Source: Owenia fusiformis
Taxonomy: Eukaryota > Annelida > Polychaeta > Sabellida > Oweniidae
Direction: 5' to 3'
DNA: 64,000 bases
Assembly (NCBI GenBank): GCA_903813345.2
Contig: CAIIXF020000011.1
Span: 32,106,166-32,170,165 of the forward strand
The translations under genes and the position numbers were made by a program. Each line of letters starts with the position of its first letter. The stretch's first letter is position 1. The notes beneath the pieces are model-generated. The model had not been told where the DNA came from and made no database searches. It was given only the letters and a program-made list of their open reading frames with translations. This document shows positions 33,401-41,800 of this stretch, one piece after another.

Positions 33401-35623
33401 GTATAACACTAACAGGTACCATTGTTTTCTAATTCTCAACAAGGTGTGAACAGATTATTACAACTGAGTGCACAGATATTTCAAATATTCATCTGCGTAC
33501 CACACTTTGGAGACCATGGTTAAGATATCAAATTTTAATCACTATAGTGAAATATCTGATAGAACTGAAAACGAGTCATTAACGCAGCCACATAACAATC
33601 AGACATTGGTTTAAATTCCCAAAGGTAATTTGTCTTCATATCTAATGAATATTCTAGTCTAAGATCAGTGTGGGATCTGTGAAGCAAATTGCAGTGAAAA
33701 CAAACTGCACAAATCTAGATCCCTCTCTTGAAGCATTGGTCAGAAAAATACCTAACAAACATAAATCTCATAAAAGCAAACATTGATCTTTAATGATTAA
33801 AAGCAACAAAACAGAGTATCAAACACCCAAATAACACTCATCCAGTTGAAAATTGGGAAAATCTGAAAAATTTACAAAATCCATAGAAGGCGATTATCTA
33901 GAGTGTCATATGGTAAAAATATTGATGATGGTAGGAAATTCAGATGGTTTGATATGTTTTGAGAAATCTTTGAGCGAAAACAATTAAGTTACATCTGTAT
34001 TGTCATATTACATTAGTTTGATTCATATATTGGTAATCCAAGTAGCATATTGTCAAATATAGCTAAACCACTGTACTTCATTCATTGATAAATATCTGCT
34101 AATTGCTTGTAATCATATGTAGCAAAGATAAATCATAGCCTATACTGCACTCTGTTGAATCAGGACAAAATACCTCCTACAAATGCAGGATTCGAGACAT
34201 CCTATATTTGCCCATGAAAGAAGGAACAGAGTGGGTGATATACAGAGCCTTGCATTTGTAAGGTAGTATATCAGTCATACTCTCAACCCGATTCACAATA
34301 AAGCTGAGTAAAATATTCACTCGCAATTAACACTCTAGATAAAAGAATTTAGATATGCCACTAGTCAATTGTCTAGGTCTTATCTGCAATACTGAAGCCA
34401 GTGTGATCTATTGTATGTATTCTCAATCAATGTTTATATTGAATGTGAATGGGTTTCAATATGATGCTGTAATTAATTTCAATAGGTGATTCTTACACTC
34501 AATACTAATAGGCAAATTCAGCAATCAGAGTGACATATTGCGACAAATGCATTATGCATACACTGGTATGAAGCCTTAGAGACACTCATTTTGGTAAATA
34601 TGATTTACGGTGTATACTTTTCTGTGGTTTGTTGGAGTTTGGGACATTTAATGTTAAAACTCAAGAAAATATGCCAACTATAAGACTTATCAATTAATTT
34701 GTATCAGCACTGTATGTGCCCATAACTTACTTTGAGAGCCATGTTAGATTTAGAAACTTATGGCTCTCCACAGAGAAATGGACAGCTGAATAATAGTGAC
34801 CTTTTAAACACGAATTAAGTCGATCAGCTGCCTACTTTTGTTCTCTAACTATGTCATACATCATTATCATCCTTCCGTGCAAGTATTGGAGCACTGAAAT
34901 ACTTCCTTTTTGATCAAGACTTGTAATTGTTAGTCGAGTGAATGTTTTTTCTGCCAAATTCCAATATGGTGTTTTCTGCTCGGACATTTTCGTAAATCTC
35001 CAGATTTCTCCTAGTAAACTGCCATATTGGAAATGGGTCGAAAAAACATTCACTCGATGAACAATTTACAAGTCTTGATCGAAAAAGAAGTATTTCAGCG
35101 CTCCAATACTTGCACAGAAGGATGATAATGATGTATGACATAATTAGAGAACAAAAGTAAGCCGTGGATCTCATTATTTATGTTTTAAGGTCACTATTAT
35201 TTAGCTGTCTGTGGGAAAGCTATTTTATCAAAATCCACATAGCTTTCGCAGGAAGTACCCCATAACAATCAAATTTTAATCAATAATGGTTCAATATAAC
35301 AGTTGAAGACTATAATCCTGGATAAGAAGAATAGATTTCGGATCAGACACTTTATTGTAATATCAAAGCAAAAAATTAAAATATACTTACTCAAATGCAA
35401 AGAAAAGACCACTTGTGACGATTATCAAAACGCATGTGAAGTAGAATATCCCTGCTTGACGTGCCATCATAATATATCCATTGCAACAGAATTTGTTGCG
35501 TCCTGGGAATACCTCCCATTTCCGAGTCATTTTGGGCATTTCTGTATGAAAATTTTGTTCAGATATTCTAGTTGGTGAGTCTGTCGCTACAGGTGAATAG
35601 GAAACAGAAAGATTTTTGGTCAT
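3208..35623 (-). CDS. ZDHHC14/18: DHHC palmitoyltransferase of the ZDHHC9/14/18 clade (gene span, 3' end missing)
   Basis: A multi-pass enzyme that transfers palmitate from acyl-CoA to cysteines of target proteins, in Golgi or plasma membrane in known relatives. Coding exons, all complement: 35391-35623, 17983-18143, 17320-17478, 16751-16888, 15916-15967, then one of 15131-15233, 11971-12073, 9761-9863 or 8471-8573, then 6790-6899, 3567-3792 and 3208-3355. Every junction keeps frame, giving at least 443 residues. Visible landmarks: [13 protein letters not shown] before helix 1, helix 2 in exon 2, the cysteine-rich domain with DHHC at residues 188-191, helix 3, TTNE at about 278-281, the NPYS motif, then LIDRRGF and a Pro/Asn/Gly-rich tail. 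The start is the ATG at 35623 in a good context (GGGCATGACC). The frame stays open to about 35692 but contains no ATG there, and an in-frame stop lies further up. The terminal exon was not recognised in 1-3207. Confidence 0.93.
3567..3792 (-). CDS. ZDHHC14/18: ZDHHC exon 8: LIDRRGF and Pro-rich tail
   Basis: The acceptor TGTTACAG opens [18 protein letters not shown], followed by a low-complexity Asn/Pro/Gly/Tyr-rich segment ([17 protein letters not shown]). The first motif is conserved in the clade and the rest is a disordered cytosolic tail. The donor is GCG|GTGAGT. Confidence 0.92.
3945..6345. repeat. Satellite of about 440-bp units rich in AGGTCA half-sites
   Basis: The motif GACCTTTCGGAGGTCA (or a near match) recurs at 4645, 5091, 5524 and 5971, so units are 433-447 bp. 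Each unit carries several AGGTCA/TGACCT hexamers and shared phrases such as GAGAAACTTGGAAAACACAG. It lies in the intron between ZDHHC exons 7 and 8. Confidence 0.92.
6400..6441. repeat. AATA/TAAA microsatellite
   Basis: About ten tandem copies of a four-base AAAT unit, just right of the AGGTCA satellite. A 24-bp perfect hairpin around CCTTGAAGG follows at 6463-6486. Confidence 0.9.
6790..6899 (-). CDS. ZDHHC14/18: ZDHHC exon 7: NPYS motif segment
   Basis: The acceptor ACTTGCAG opens [20 protein letters not shown], then [17 protein letters not shown]. This is the conserved cytosolic segment that follows TTxE in ZDHHC9/14/18. It accepts any exon-6 copy in phase 0. The donor CCTAG|GTAGAG leaves two bases for exon 8. 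Confidence 0.94.
7490..7982. repeat. Minisatellite of about 32-bp units
   Basis: Imperfect tandem copies containing CCAAATGAACATTCAAACAA and ATGGATATAATATC, about 15 units, with small indels. It lies in the intron between alternative exon 6D and exon 7. Confidence 0.92.
8471..8573 (-). CDS. ZDHHC14/18: ZDHHC alternative exon 6D: divergent helix 4 and TTxE
   Basis: Same length and phase as 6A. Encodes [20 protein letters not shown], then [14 protein letters not shown]. It is the most diverged copy and lacks the G-H-T/S-Y segment after helix 4, but it keeps TTNE and an open frame. The 3' splice site is GTGCAG|TTTA, so it ends in AG rather than AC, 9 nt after CCTTAAC (complement 8583-8589). The donor is GAT|GTAAGT. 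Confidence 0.85.
9124..9530. repeat. Two short tandem arrays between exons 6D and 6C
   Basis: At about 9140-9190 the unit AATGGATATCCTTATATCC repeats three times. At about 9440-9525 the unit GGGATGAGTTGTC(T/C)AG repeats about five times, with an inverted relative (GACAACTCATCCCCAAG) at about 9396. Confidence 0.8.
9761..9863 (-). CDS. ZDHHC14/18: ZDHHC alternative exon 6C: helix 4 and TTxE
   Basis: Same length and phase as 6A. Encodes [20 protein letters not shown], then [14 protein letters not shown]. The 3' splice site is GCCAC|CCCC (AC terminus), 10 nt after CCTTAAC (complement 9874-9880). The donor is GAG|GTAATA. The otherwise common W of the VWS motif is replaced. Confidence 0.88.
11971..12073 (-). 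CDS. ZDHHC14/18: ZDHHC alternative exon 6B: helix 4 and TTxE
   Basis: Same length and phase as 6A. Encodes [20 protein letters not shown], then [14 protein letters not shown]. The 3' splice site is CGTAC|TGTC (AC terminus), 9 nt after CCTTAAC (complement 12083-12089). The donor is GAG|GTAACA. TTNE is intact and helix-4 residues are changed. Confidence 0.9.
12074..15130. other. Intronic stretch between exons 6B and 6A
   Basis: No coding exon, fifth exon-6 copy or long repeat was recognised here. The open frames present are short and lack splice or family support. Confidence 0.5.
15131..15233 (-). CDS. ZDHHC14/18: ZDHHC alternative exon 6A: helix 4 and TTxE
   Basis: Encodes [20 protein letters not shown] and then [14 protein letters not shown], nearly the canonical family sequence, so this is probably the ancestral copy. 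The 3' splice site is CTTAC|TATA (AC terminus), 9 nt after a perfect U12 branch site TCCTTAAC (complement 15243-15250). It leaves by a U2 donor GAT|GTAAGT. The length of 103 bp is not a multiple of three. Confidence 0.93.
15243..15250 (-). promoter_or_regulatory. ZDHHC14/18: U12 branch site of exon 6A (TCCTTAAC); counterparts upstream of 6B, 6C and 6D
   Basis: TCCTTAAC is the exact U12 branch-site consensus. The same core CCTTAAC stands 9-10 nt before the 3' splice site of 6B (12083-12089), 6C (9874-9880) and 6D (8583-8589), all on the complement. Apart from this core and the exons, flanking intron sequence is not visibly conserved between copies. Confidence 0.9.
15908..15915 (-). promoter_or_regulatory. 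ZDHHC14/18: U12-type 5' splice site ATATCCTT
   Basis: An exact match to the ATATCCTT consensus recognised by U11/U6atac. It lies immediately after exon 5 and is the only donor I found in frame for the four exon-6 copies. Confidence 0.9.
15916..15967 (-). CDS. ZDHHC14/18: ZDHHC exon 5: 52-bp exon with a U12-type AT-AC donor
   Basis: The acceptor CTGTTTTGCAG is of ordinary type. The exon adds [17 protein letters not shown], the loop between helices 3 and 4, matching the position of the family's FxxAIKExP segment. The donor is not GT: the exon ends CTAG and the intron begins ATATCCTT, a perfect minor-spliceosome 5' splice site (complement of 15908-15915). The two trailing bases AG form a serine codon with the T or C that opens every copy of exon 6. 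Confidence 0.92.
16751..16888 (-). CDS. ZDHHC14/18: ZDHHC exon 4: DHHC catalytic motif and membrane helix 3
   Basis: Reads [20 protein letters not shown] and then a hydrophobic helix. The DHHC cysteine (residue 191) is the catalytic acyl-accepting residue in this family. The acceptor is CTTTTCAG. The donor CTGA|GTAAGT leaves one base that pairs with exon 5. Confidence 0.96.
17320..17478 (-). CDS. ZDHHC14/18: ZDHHC exon 3: first half of the cysteine-rich domain
   Basis: Reads [20 protein letters not shown] and on to VCDNCV, which supplies the zinc-binding cysteines and histidine of the DHHC cysteine-rich domain. The acceptor is TTTCCAG and the donor is GTAG|GTAAGT. Confidence 0.96.
17983..18143 (-). 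CDS. ZDHHC14/18: ZDHHC exon 2: membrane helix 2 and DPG motif
   Basis: The acceptor TTCCAG and donor ATAG|GTATGT bound an exon reading [17 protein letters not shown] and then [20 protein letters not shown]. It covers the second helix and the conserved DPG motif of DHHC enzymes. The preceding intron is 17.2 kb, the longest of this gene. Confidence 0.95.
18507..18797 (-). other. Unassigned 96-residue open frame in ZDHHC intron 1
   Basis: The frame reads [20 protein letters not shown], then [20 protein letters not shown]. Composition looks like a folded protein rather than random AT-rich translation. I do not recognise the family. It begins next to a TATA-rich run, has no obvious ATG near its left end and shows no compelling splice sites. 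It may be an exon of a nested gene or a remnant of a transposon or retrocopy. Confidence 0.3.
19600..19800. repeat. GGCCGCCATTTT-rich segment and GGACGGACGGAC microsatellite
   Basis: Inverted phrases AAAATGGCCGCCATTTTTAA and GTGGCCATTTTGAAAA are followed at about 19741-19795 by a GACGGACG/GTACGTAC microsatellite. This looks like the end of a dispersed element, but no boundaries could be fixed. Confidence 0.6.
20935..21345. repeat. Minisatellite of about 37-bp units
   Basis: About ten copies of a unit containing AGCTTGCATTGAGCAAGAAT and GTGTTTTTCCACACTTAT. Copies are highly uniform, indicating recent amplification. Confidence 0.95.
21475..21650. repeat. Tandem repeat of about 52 bp
   Basis: About three copies of a unit containing AATCAGTATAAAACCCATAA and CTGTATATATGGTACC. 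Confidence 0.8.
21936..22082. mobile_element. 147-bp hairpin MITE
   Basis: The left arm CTTATGCCTGGGTCACATTT matches the reverse complement of the right arm at 22063-22082 with one mismatch. Inner phrases GGCGCCTGG and TTTTGTTCAA also pair. It is a near-complete palindrome, with no clear target duplication. Confidence 0.7.
22725..22856. mobile_element. Small MITE with TGTCACCACC ends
   Basis: It begins TGTCACCACCTG and ends GGTGGTGACA, a terminal inverted repeat of about 10 bp. Related pieces occur at about 43800-43900, 59690-59750 and 63675-63775 (shared TTTGTTACAGAC, GCCAAACACC or their complements), so this is a dispersed family. Confidence 0.65.
24770..26010. repeat. 18-19-bp minisatellite split by a foldback element
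   Basis: Degenerate CTGTCACCAGAATATCAAC units occupy about 24770-24880 and 25630-26010. The interval between them is the palindromic element at 24893-25619, so one array was probably interrupted by an insertion. Confidence 0.8.
24893..25619. mobile_element. 727-bp foldback (palindromic) transposon
   Basis: The left end AAAGGAGCACGTAGGTTATC and the reverse complement of the right end differ at one base, and similarity continues through GCAAACAATTTC. Inner segments also pair: CAACATACTTTTTCAAAA near 25068 against its inverse near 25430, and TTTTCACCAAAAATGCAA near 25099 against its inverse near 25390. There is no coding capacity. Confidence 0.85.
27488..28035. repeat. Minisatellite of about 28-bp units
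   Basis: Imperfect copies of GTATTTCATTGGTACATTGT followed by ACTTATCA, with a duplicated higher-order block (about 27515-27600 resembles about 27695-27780). Confidence 0.9.
28577..29051. mobile_element. hAT-type MITE (475 bp) with 8-bp target duplication
   Basis: The ends are TAGTGTTGCCGCGAT and its inverse ATCGCGACAACACTA. GATACTAG occurs directly on both sides (28569-28576 and 29052-29059), a perfect 8-bp target site duplication. Together these are diagnostic of the hAT superfamily. Internal CGATGCATCG/CGATGTAC-type sub-repeats are present, and no transposase frame. Confidence 0.93.
29290..29905. repeat. Minisatellite of about 19-20-bp units
   Basis: About 30 degenerate copies of AGATATGATATGGCTAATAT in ZDHHC intron 1. 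Confidence 0.93.
31388..31665 (-). mobile_element. tRNA-derived SINE
   Basis: On the minus strand, an A box TGGCCTAGTGG (complement 31640-31650) and a B box GGTTCAAACCC (complement 31570-31580) lie in tRNA-like order about 60 bp apart, which suggests a long-variable-arm (Ser/Leu-type) ancestor. A non-tRNA body with small hairpins follows to about 31388. It is not an intact tRNA gene because the acceptor stem does not close. Confidence 0.8.
32640..32990. repeat. Dispersed repeat, second copy at about 55545-55815
   Basis: AAGAAATATAGACC(A/G)AAGAG opens both copies, and AAGGCGTGAATACAGTCATG, then TTCGAAT, occurs towards both ends (32947 and 55784). The interior differs. Element type was not recognised. 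Confidence 0.7.
34769..35262. mobile_element. Foldback element in ZDHHC intron 1
   Basis: Two arms of about 170 bp (about 34770-34955 and 35040-35213) are inverted copies. TATGTCATACATCATTATCA in the left arm and its inverse in the right arm pair, as do GCCAAATTCCAATATGG and CCATATTGG at the centre. The right side continues to GCAGGAAGTA at 35262. It is related to the element at 36266-36659. Confidence 0.85.
35391..35623 (-). CDS. ZDHHC14/18: ZDHHC exon 1: N-terminus and membrane helix 1
   Basis: Encodes residues 1-77: a Ser/Thr-rich cytosolic lead, the clade-typical [14 protein letters not shown], then the first hydrophobic helix ending FFAF. The donor is GA|GTAAGT. The last two bases join the first base of exon 2 to give Asp, matching the FAFDC or FAFEC seen in the family. 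Confidence 0.9.
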
Positions 35624-35811
35624 GCCCAAAATATAGTCCCAAAATTTACTAGCATCTGGGTTTCCTTTGCCATTAAAATTTCGTCTCTTCAAAGAAAAAT
35701 ACGTATCCTAACAAATTCCACACTTTCATGACGGTCACATTTCTGTATCCTCAGTTATTCGACATTTTATGTGAAAAATTAATATTTTGAGAAATAATCC
35801 AAATAATTTAG

Positions 35812-35823
35812 TGCGCATGCGCA
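35812..35823. promoter_or_regulatory. NRF1 palindrome TGCGCATGCGCA
   Basis: A perfect 12-bp match to the NRF1 consensus (YGCGCAYGCGCR), 52 bp upstream of the SRRM1 ATG. NRF1 sites are typical of housekeeping and divergent promoters. Confidence 0.85.
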
Positions 35824-35835
35824 ATCACCACAAGT

Positions 35836-35845
35836 TCTCGCGAGA
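35836..35845. promoter_or_regulatory. TCTCGCGAGA element
   Basis: A perfect 10-bp palindrome (12 bp counting the flanking T and A), 30 bp before the SRRM1 ATG. This motif is known from housekeeping and bidirectional promoters and is bound by ZBTB33-type factors in vertebrates. Confidence 0.8.
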
Positions 35846-35874
35846 AGTGAGTGTAGAAGACGAGAACAGCCGCC

Positions 35875-38800
35875 ATGAGTGATGCTGGCTTTTTCAAGGT
35901 AAAGTAAATGCATTATTTCTCTCTCTACCACCTATTAGCGTTATCGAAAAACTATTATTTTGATTCCTCATTAAACCTACGACAAATTGATATGCTATTT
36001 GCCAGAATTGAACCGCACATATTTTCAGAATCACATTCCCTAAAATTTACAAAGAATAATCTGATAAAAAAAATGAAAAGGAAAAGGAAGAAATTGTAAA
36101 TCAAGTTTTATAAAATTGTACCTATTAAATTGAACTTTTACATGTCGTTGACCATGTACCATAAGAGGGCTTTATCAAGCACCAAAACTATGTTGTTATA
36201 TTAGCCCAGTCTGATCTTGCCCGCATGTAATAGAAGAATAAGGTAAGGGCAAAGGGGTGTAACGTTACTTCCTGCGAAAGCTATTTGGATTTTGATATAA
36301 TAGCTTTCCCACGGAGCATTTGGACAGCTGAATGATTGTGACCTTTGAAATCGAATTAAGTCGATCCGCGGCTTACTTTTGGTCTCTAACTGTGTCTTAC
36401 ATCAGTATCATCAATCCGTGTAAGTATTGGAGCGCTGGAGTACTTCTTTTTCGATCAAGAGTCGAGTCGAGTGAATCGTTTTACTGCCAAATTCCAATAT
36501 GGCGGTTTCTGCTCGGACATTTTCGTAAATCTCCGGAGGTTGTCCGAACCTAACTAAGTCTCAAAATTCATTTCGTTCGTTGCGTATCTTGGACCTAGCA
36601 AACCGCCATATTGGAAATAGGTCTAAAAAACTTTCACTCGATGAACAATTTACAAGTCTATGTTGTATTCCAGTGTATAAATTCGTGGACGTGAAACAAA
36701 ATCCCTTTATTTGATTATGGTATGGTATTGATCCGCAGTAAAACTGACACCAGTTTTCACTTCAGTTGGATGATGATGATCCATAATCTTACAAACCTGT
36801 AGTCTAACTCTAAGTATGTGTCGTAATATTCATCATCTGAGGCCAGCGTTGTCTATGTCAATAATAGTGCAGGCTAGTTGCTGTCTACTGATGACTATCA
36901 AAGCACTCATGCAAAACCCAACTTGTCATTACACTAGAAAATATAGCGCGGCCTCTTAACAACAAACAGAAATTTCCAAAGCATTTGATATGTGTTTGTA
37001 TCTGTTTTGATTTTTAAAAAAGCGGAGTGTAAATTAGGATATTTTAATATGAACCTTTACTTAAGATCTCACATTGAGAAATAAATCATAAATTCTTATA
37101 CCTTAAAAAATGCTATCTTTTATTGATTGAATTTCACATTTTTCATTTTCATTTGTCTTCATCATTTTACATTGTTTGGCAGTGTGAAAAAGATCAAGAA
37201 TCAACAATCAAGAATTTTACACCTATATATCCTTCATTATAAATATCAAGGCTGAACATCAGTGATTATATTCAAAATATCTCTGTAAATATAGTATATT
37301 AATATAATAACTACTGAAACATTTCTATTTATTTCTATTTATTCTACTCAGGGTACAACTGCCGACCAGGACAATAGATTTACAGACAAGAAAAAGAAGT
37401 TGATGAAATCTATGAGATTTGCAGATGGCACAGATAAGAAGGTAATCAGAAATATTCTTCACCTTTAAGTGCATTTTATTTTATATTCTATTCACAATGT
37501 CATGTGACAGAATAATAGCCAAATTATTTAAAATCAGAAAACGGTTATTTCGTATTTACTTTTTTACCATAAGTAGGTGTTCACTGTTTTTTAACTTAAA
37601 AATAGTTGTTCATTTATTTTCAGTATTCACAATTTGAAAACTTCTCAAAATGCATTATGTAGAAGATAAAATAAGGCGTTCAAATTTTCAATGTTCACTT
37701 AGAAGAAGTCAAGGAATGATAATGTTGTAAGAGATTGTTTGAATGAGCCATATTGTTTTGTTTCAGATTGACATGTCTAAGGTTAACCTGGACACCATTA
37801 AACCTTGGATTAACAAGCGAATCACAGAGTTCCTTGGGATTGAAGATGATGTCCTTATCGAGTTCATCTATAATCAATTAGAAGAAAGGGTAGGTCTTGT
37901 TCACATGTAAAACACTGAGTGAGTGCACAAAATTGACAATGTGTATTGAAAACAATCATATAGTCTTGCATCAGGCACCTGTATTTTCCCTCTCAATTTC
38001 AAATACTGGTTTGGATATAGATAGTGAGGGTTAACAGGAACCTGATGCGAGACTATTTTCATAAATTCTGGTTAACTTTGTTATTACAAAAATAATGCAA
38101 AGTTAATGCTTATTTTGTAGATGTATTAAAGATACTAGTATTTACATCTTTATATCTGAATTAAATACTATATTTAAATTCTAATTGTGTAGATTCATTT
38201 CCGGTATTTTGTAACAGAGCTAGTTGTTGGTACTGGTAGGGAGGGGGTAAATTTTGTGGTTGCATGATCTGTTAAAAGGTGAGAAGTCACTTGTGTCAAA
38301 ATATTTCAAACTACTTCACTCTTAAGTAAGAATGCACATTGTTTATTGTTCAGTGAGCTATTTGACCATAAATTCTCAAAAATACATTACTCATCACTAG
38401 GGGTGAGACGAGTCGAAAAAATCCGATTCGAGTCGAATCTGATTCGAGTCAGAAAATGACGATTCGAGTTTCGAATCCGTTTCGAAACGCGGGAAGTGCG
38501 AACAACATCGCTTTTGACCGTTCGTATTTTTAATGCGTCAATGGTGGAAAGCCGGAAATATAAACAAACACAATTCGTCGTAAGTTTATTCTGATTTTAT
38601 TACATATATTCTTTCATTTATGTGTACATACAATATAATAATTTAATACAAGCATATCCAAGTCATTGAAACTTATATATTCAACGCAATATCGAGTAAA
38701 AACATGCATATTGACAGATTTTTTCGAATTTTTTTCTCAACTCGAAAATGATTCGATTCATCAACTTCGACTCGATTCGACTCGACTCGAAGCCCCAAAC

Positions 38801-41800
38801 CCGCGTGTCCTTGACTCATCGGGTTGTCGTCTCACCCCTACTCATCACAATTGAAGAGCCTAATGTGTGATGAGTCGACACAAATCCACAAAATTATGTT
38901 AAGGGTAACCATACCCAATGTTAACAGGGCTTCTCAATGTAAAATTCCTTCATACCTGATAATAATTTTGACACATTTGAACGTGTTGATGGTTCAAGTT
39001 ATCGGGGTTTGAGAATGAATCAATGTAGATAATCAAAAATAGTACTTTTAATGTTGTCAATGAAATGAAATAACCGCTGCAAAAAAACTCAAAATCTTTT
39101 CGATATCAAATTCAGTATTTTGAATTTGATGATTGGGTGGTATCTGTTGGTTTACCTATATATAGTAGTGATAGTTTAACTTTTATTTACAGTGACTGCA
39201 TGTTCAACAAAGAAGGGAGAACATTTTAAGGATTTATTTTCCAGAATTTTTTTCAGGGACTTGATTTAAATAAATGAGAAGTTCTCTTTCAGGCTTTTAA
39301 ACTATAAACTACATATTAACAATGAAAACAGGAATTTATTACAATTGAAAACTAGGAATATATTGACTCTATTCCTTCATTCATTTGACAATAGGAACAC
39401 AATGAGTCTTTACTTATATTTTACCGTTTTCCATTCCAAATCAGAAAGTTAAAATACGACCCCGTGCAAACTTAAGACGCACAGCAGGACAGGGCTGAAT
39501 ACTACCAAAGTTCTGATTTGTCATGTCATATTTACTGATGAGCTGAGTTGCTGTATAAAATCTGGAGAAATGGTTGGTATTTTTCTATGATTTATGAATA
39601 TTTAGAATCTTGAAACCTTACAACCCCAAAAATCAATTATTTACAGCATAGAGTGGTTATTGATAAACAAAGGTGATCTGTAATTTTAAAACAATACCAC
39701 TGTGTGTGTTTTCGCAGTTTAAAAAATTAGATTTTTTGTCATTTACCTGATTCACAAGAAAATGCAAAATAATTTCTGTCATAGCATCATGAGTTTTATA
39801 TATCACGAGTGGAGATTTCTGTTTTTAACAGACTTAAGGATTCACTGTTCCTTAAACATGTTGTAAGACATTGAACATATAAAGGAAAAATGCAGGTTTG
39901 GAAAGTTTTGTATTGTATTACTTTGTCACAACTTTGCTTCGAAACATGAAATATAATGTTAAAAATCTAAAATTCCAAAAAGTTACATACATTCTCAAAT
40001 GAAACAAGCATGTTTTTTTGTTTTTGTTTTTGACATCATTTGAGATTAAAACCATAGAAAAGTGTTTGCATTCAAAAGAATATTTGAAAAAAGAAGAAAG
40101 AGACATTGTAGGACTCAGGGGTCCATTTTGGTATGATTTTGACTTACAAATGTTAAAAAATGTCTACTTTAGATCAATACTTACATACAATGACTTGAGA
40201 CTGAATTGTAAGGTGTGACTGTTCCAAAATGGACACCTTGGGTATAAGTAGAGATATAATAAAACCATTTTCAAATCCTGATTATCTTATATGTATAGAA
40301 TAAACATACTACAGTCATCTCTTATGTGCCATTGTTGTGCCATTTGATATGCCATTGTTTTCGGCTGGTCTTTAAGTTAGAATTGATATAGGATCTAAAG
40401 TGACAAAATTACAAGCTCTGTTTAACATTTTCCAACCAATATTTTCAACATATGATATCTCAAAAATATCTATGGAAGGCTGTCATGTTGCAAATGTGAA
40501 TATCAACATTTCTTTTATATAGTGAGGACAAAAATATTAAAACCTCTGGAATTTCTAGGATTAAGATATGAATATTTTGGATTTTCAGAAAATTGACAAC
40601 ATGACGTAAAAAAGATTTCAAATACTGAATTTTGCTCTGTAGATTTGGTACTACTAAATATAAACTTTTATCACTTTTGGAATTCAAAACCAAGATATTT
40701 TTAGTCAAACAGGTTAAAATGATTTTGTTAGATCTCTTAAAATGGATTATCAAGTCTCAGTTGTTAATATCTATTGGTTTGTATTGTAGGGCGTGTTTGG
40801 GTAGTACTACTAGTGCCACCTTTCACAAGGAAAGCAAACCAGGATAGGATTCACCAATCAGGAAGCAGCATTTTCAAGATGGCCGCTCAAGAGAAATGTT
40901 GGTTGAAATAGTCCCCTCGTCTTGGGAAATGATGAATTCAACAAAAGAATATTAAGAATTAAGAAAGAAGACAGAAATCAAATTTTGGAGGATTTGGAAA
41001 GCTAAATAATATTAAGGGCTGAAACTGCAATCACTACAACTATGCACTTTAATATTGTTTCTAGTCTTAGACCCACTGTATGTTACAGTTAGGGAATCTT
41101 ACATTTATTAATTGAGTAGCATATACAGTATTTCTGCAAAAGGTGATAGGTAAAGAGGAATTAGAGTATTGGCAATTTATAGCTGAATTATGTAGTGTTG
41201 AGTATTAGTAAGTAAATTAAACGTAAGAGCCGATTAATTATTATCTGTCTGTGTTATTGAACGGTTGTCTTCCCACCTTCTGTTACAGCACCCAGATTCC
41301 CGGGATATGCAGATAAACCTCACTGGATTCTTGAATGCTAAAAATGCTCGTCAATTTATCGGGGAATTATGGGAACTGCTCGTCAGCGCTATGGAAAATA
41401 TTGGGGGAATTCCAGCAAAATTTGTCGAGCAGAAAAAAGAGGAGATAAAAAAGAGACAGGTATGTACGAAAAAATCAAATATATTTGGCTTAAAGTGAAT
41501 TATTTTGGAATTTGAGCATTTTGAAGTCATATCTATTGATATCCAACTTTTTCTCAACGTTGGTCAGTGTGGTAATGTTTACTCTAAACATGGTTTTTAC
41601 TCCAGCGAATACTTTTCTAATATTTCTACGCTATTAAAATATATTTGGATTGTTCTTTCATCATACTCTGCATTTTGAATCAATTCCAATCTTATTTTCA
41701 TTTGCAGGCTGAGCAGGAAAGAATCCAGGCGAGTTTGAAGAAGAAGGAGGAAGAGATAAACAGAGCCTTGAAGGAGGAGAGAAAGAAAACAGAAGAGCGA

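Larger units (their letters stand above)
35624..35874. promoter_or_regulatory. Bidirectional promoter between ZDHHC and SRRM1
   Basis: The two start codons diverge with 251 bp between them, so the two transcription starts must lie here or overlap. There is no TATA box in a credible position. CG-containing motifs cluster close to the SRRM1 side, and the surroundings are otherwise CpG-poor. Confidence 0.85.

Noticed and set aside
35624-35692. A start of the ZDHHC protein at 35692
   Set aside because: The codon there is TTG, not ATG. The first ATG in the open frame is at 35623, in good context.
40000-40800. Possible extra SRRM1 exons in intron 3 (short frames at 40018-40218, 40460-40753 and 40632-40847)
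   Set aside because: Exons 3 and 4 join directly to give the conserved PWI domain, so no inserted coding exon is expected. The frames have no splice support.
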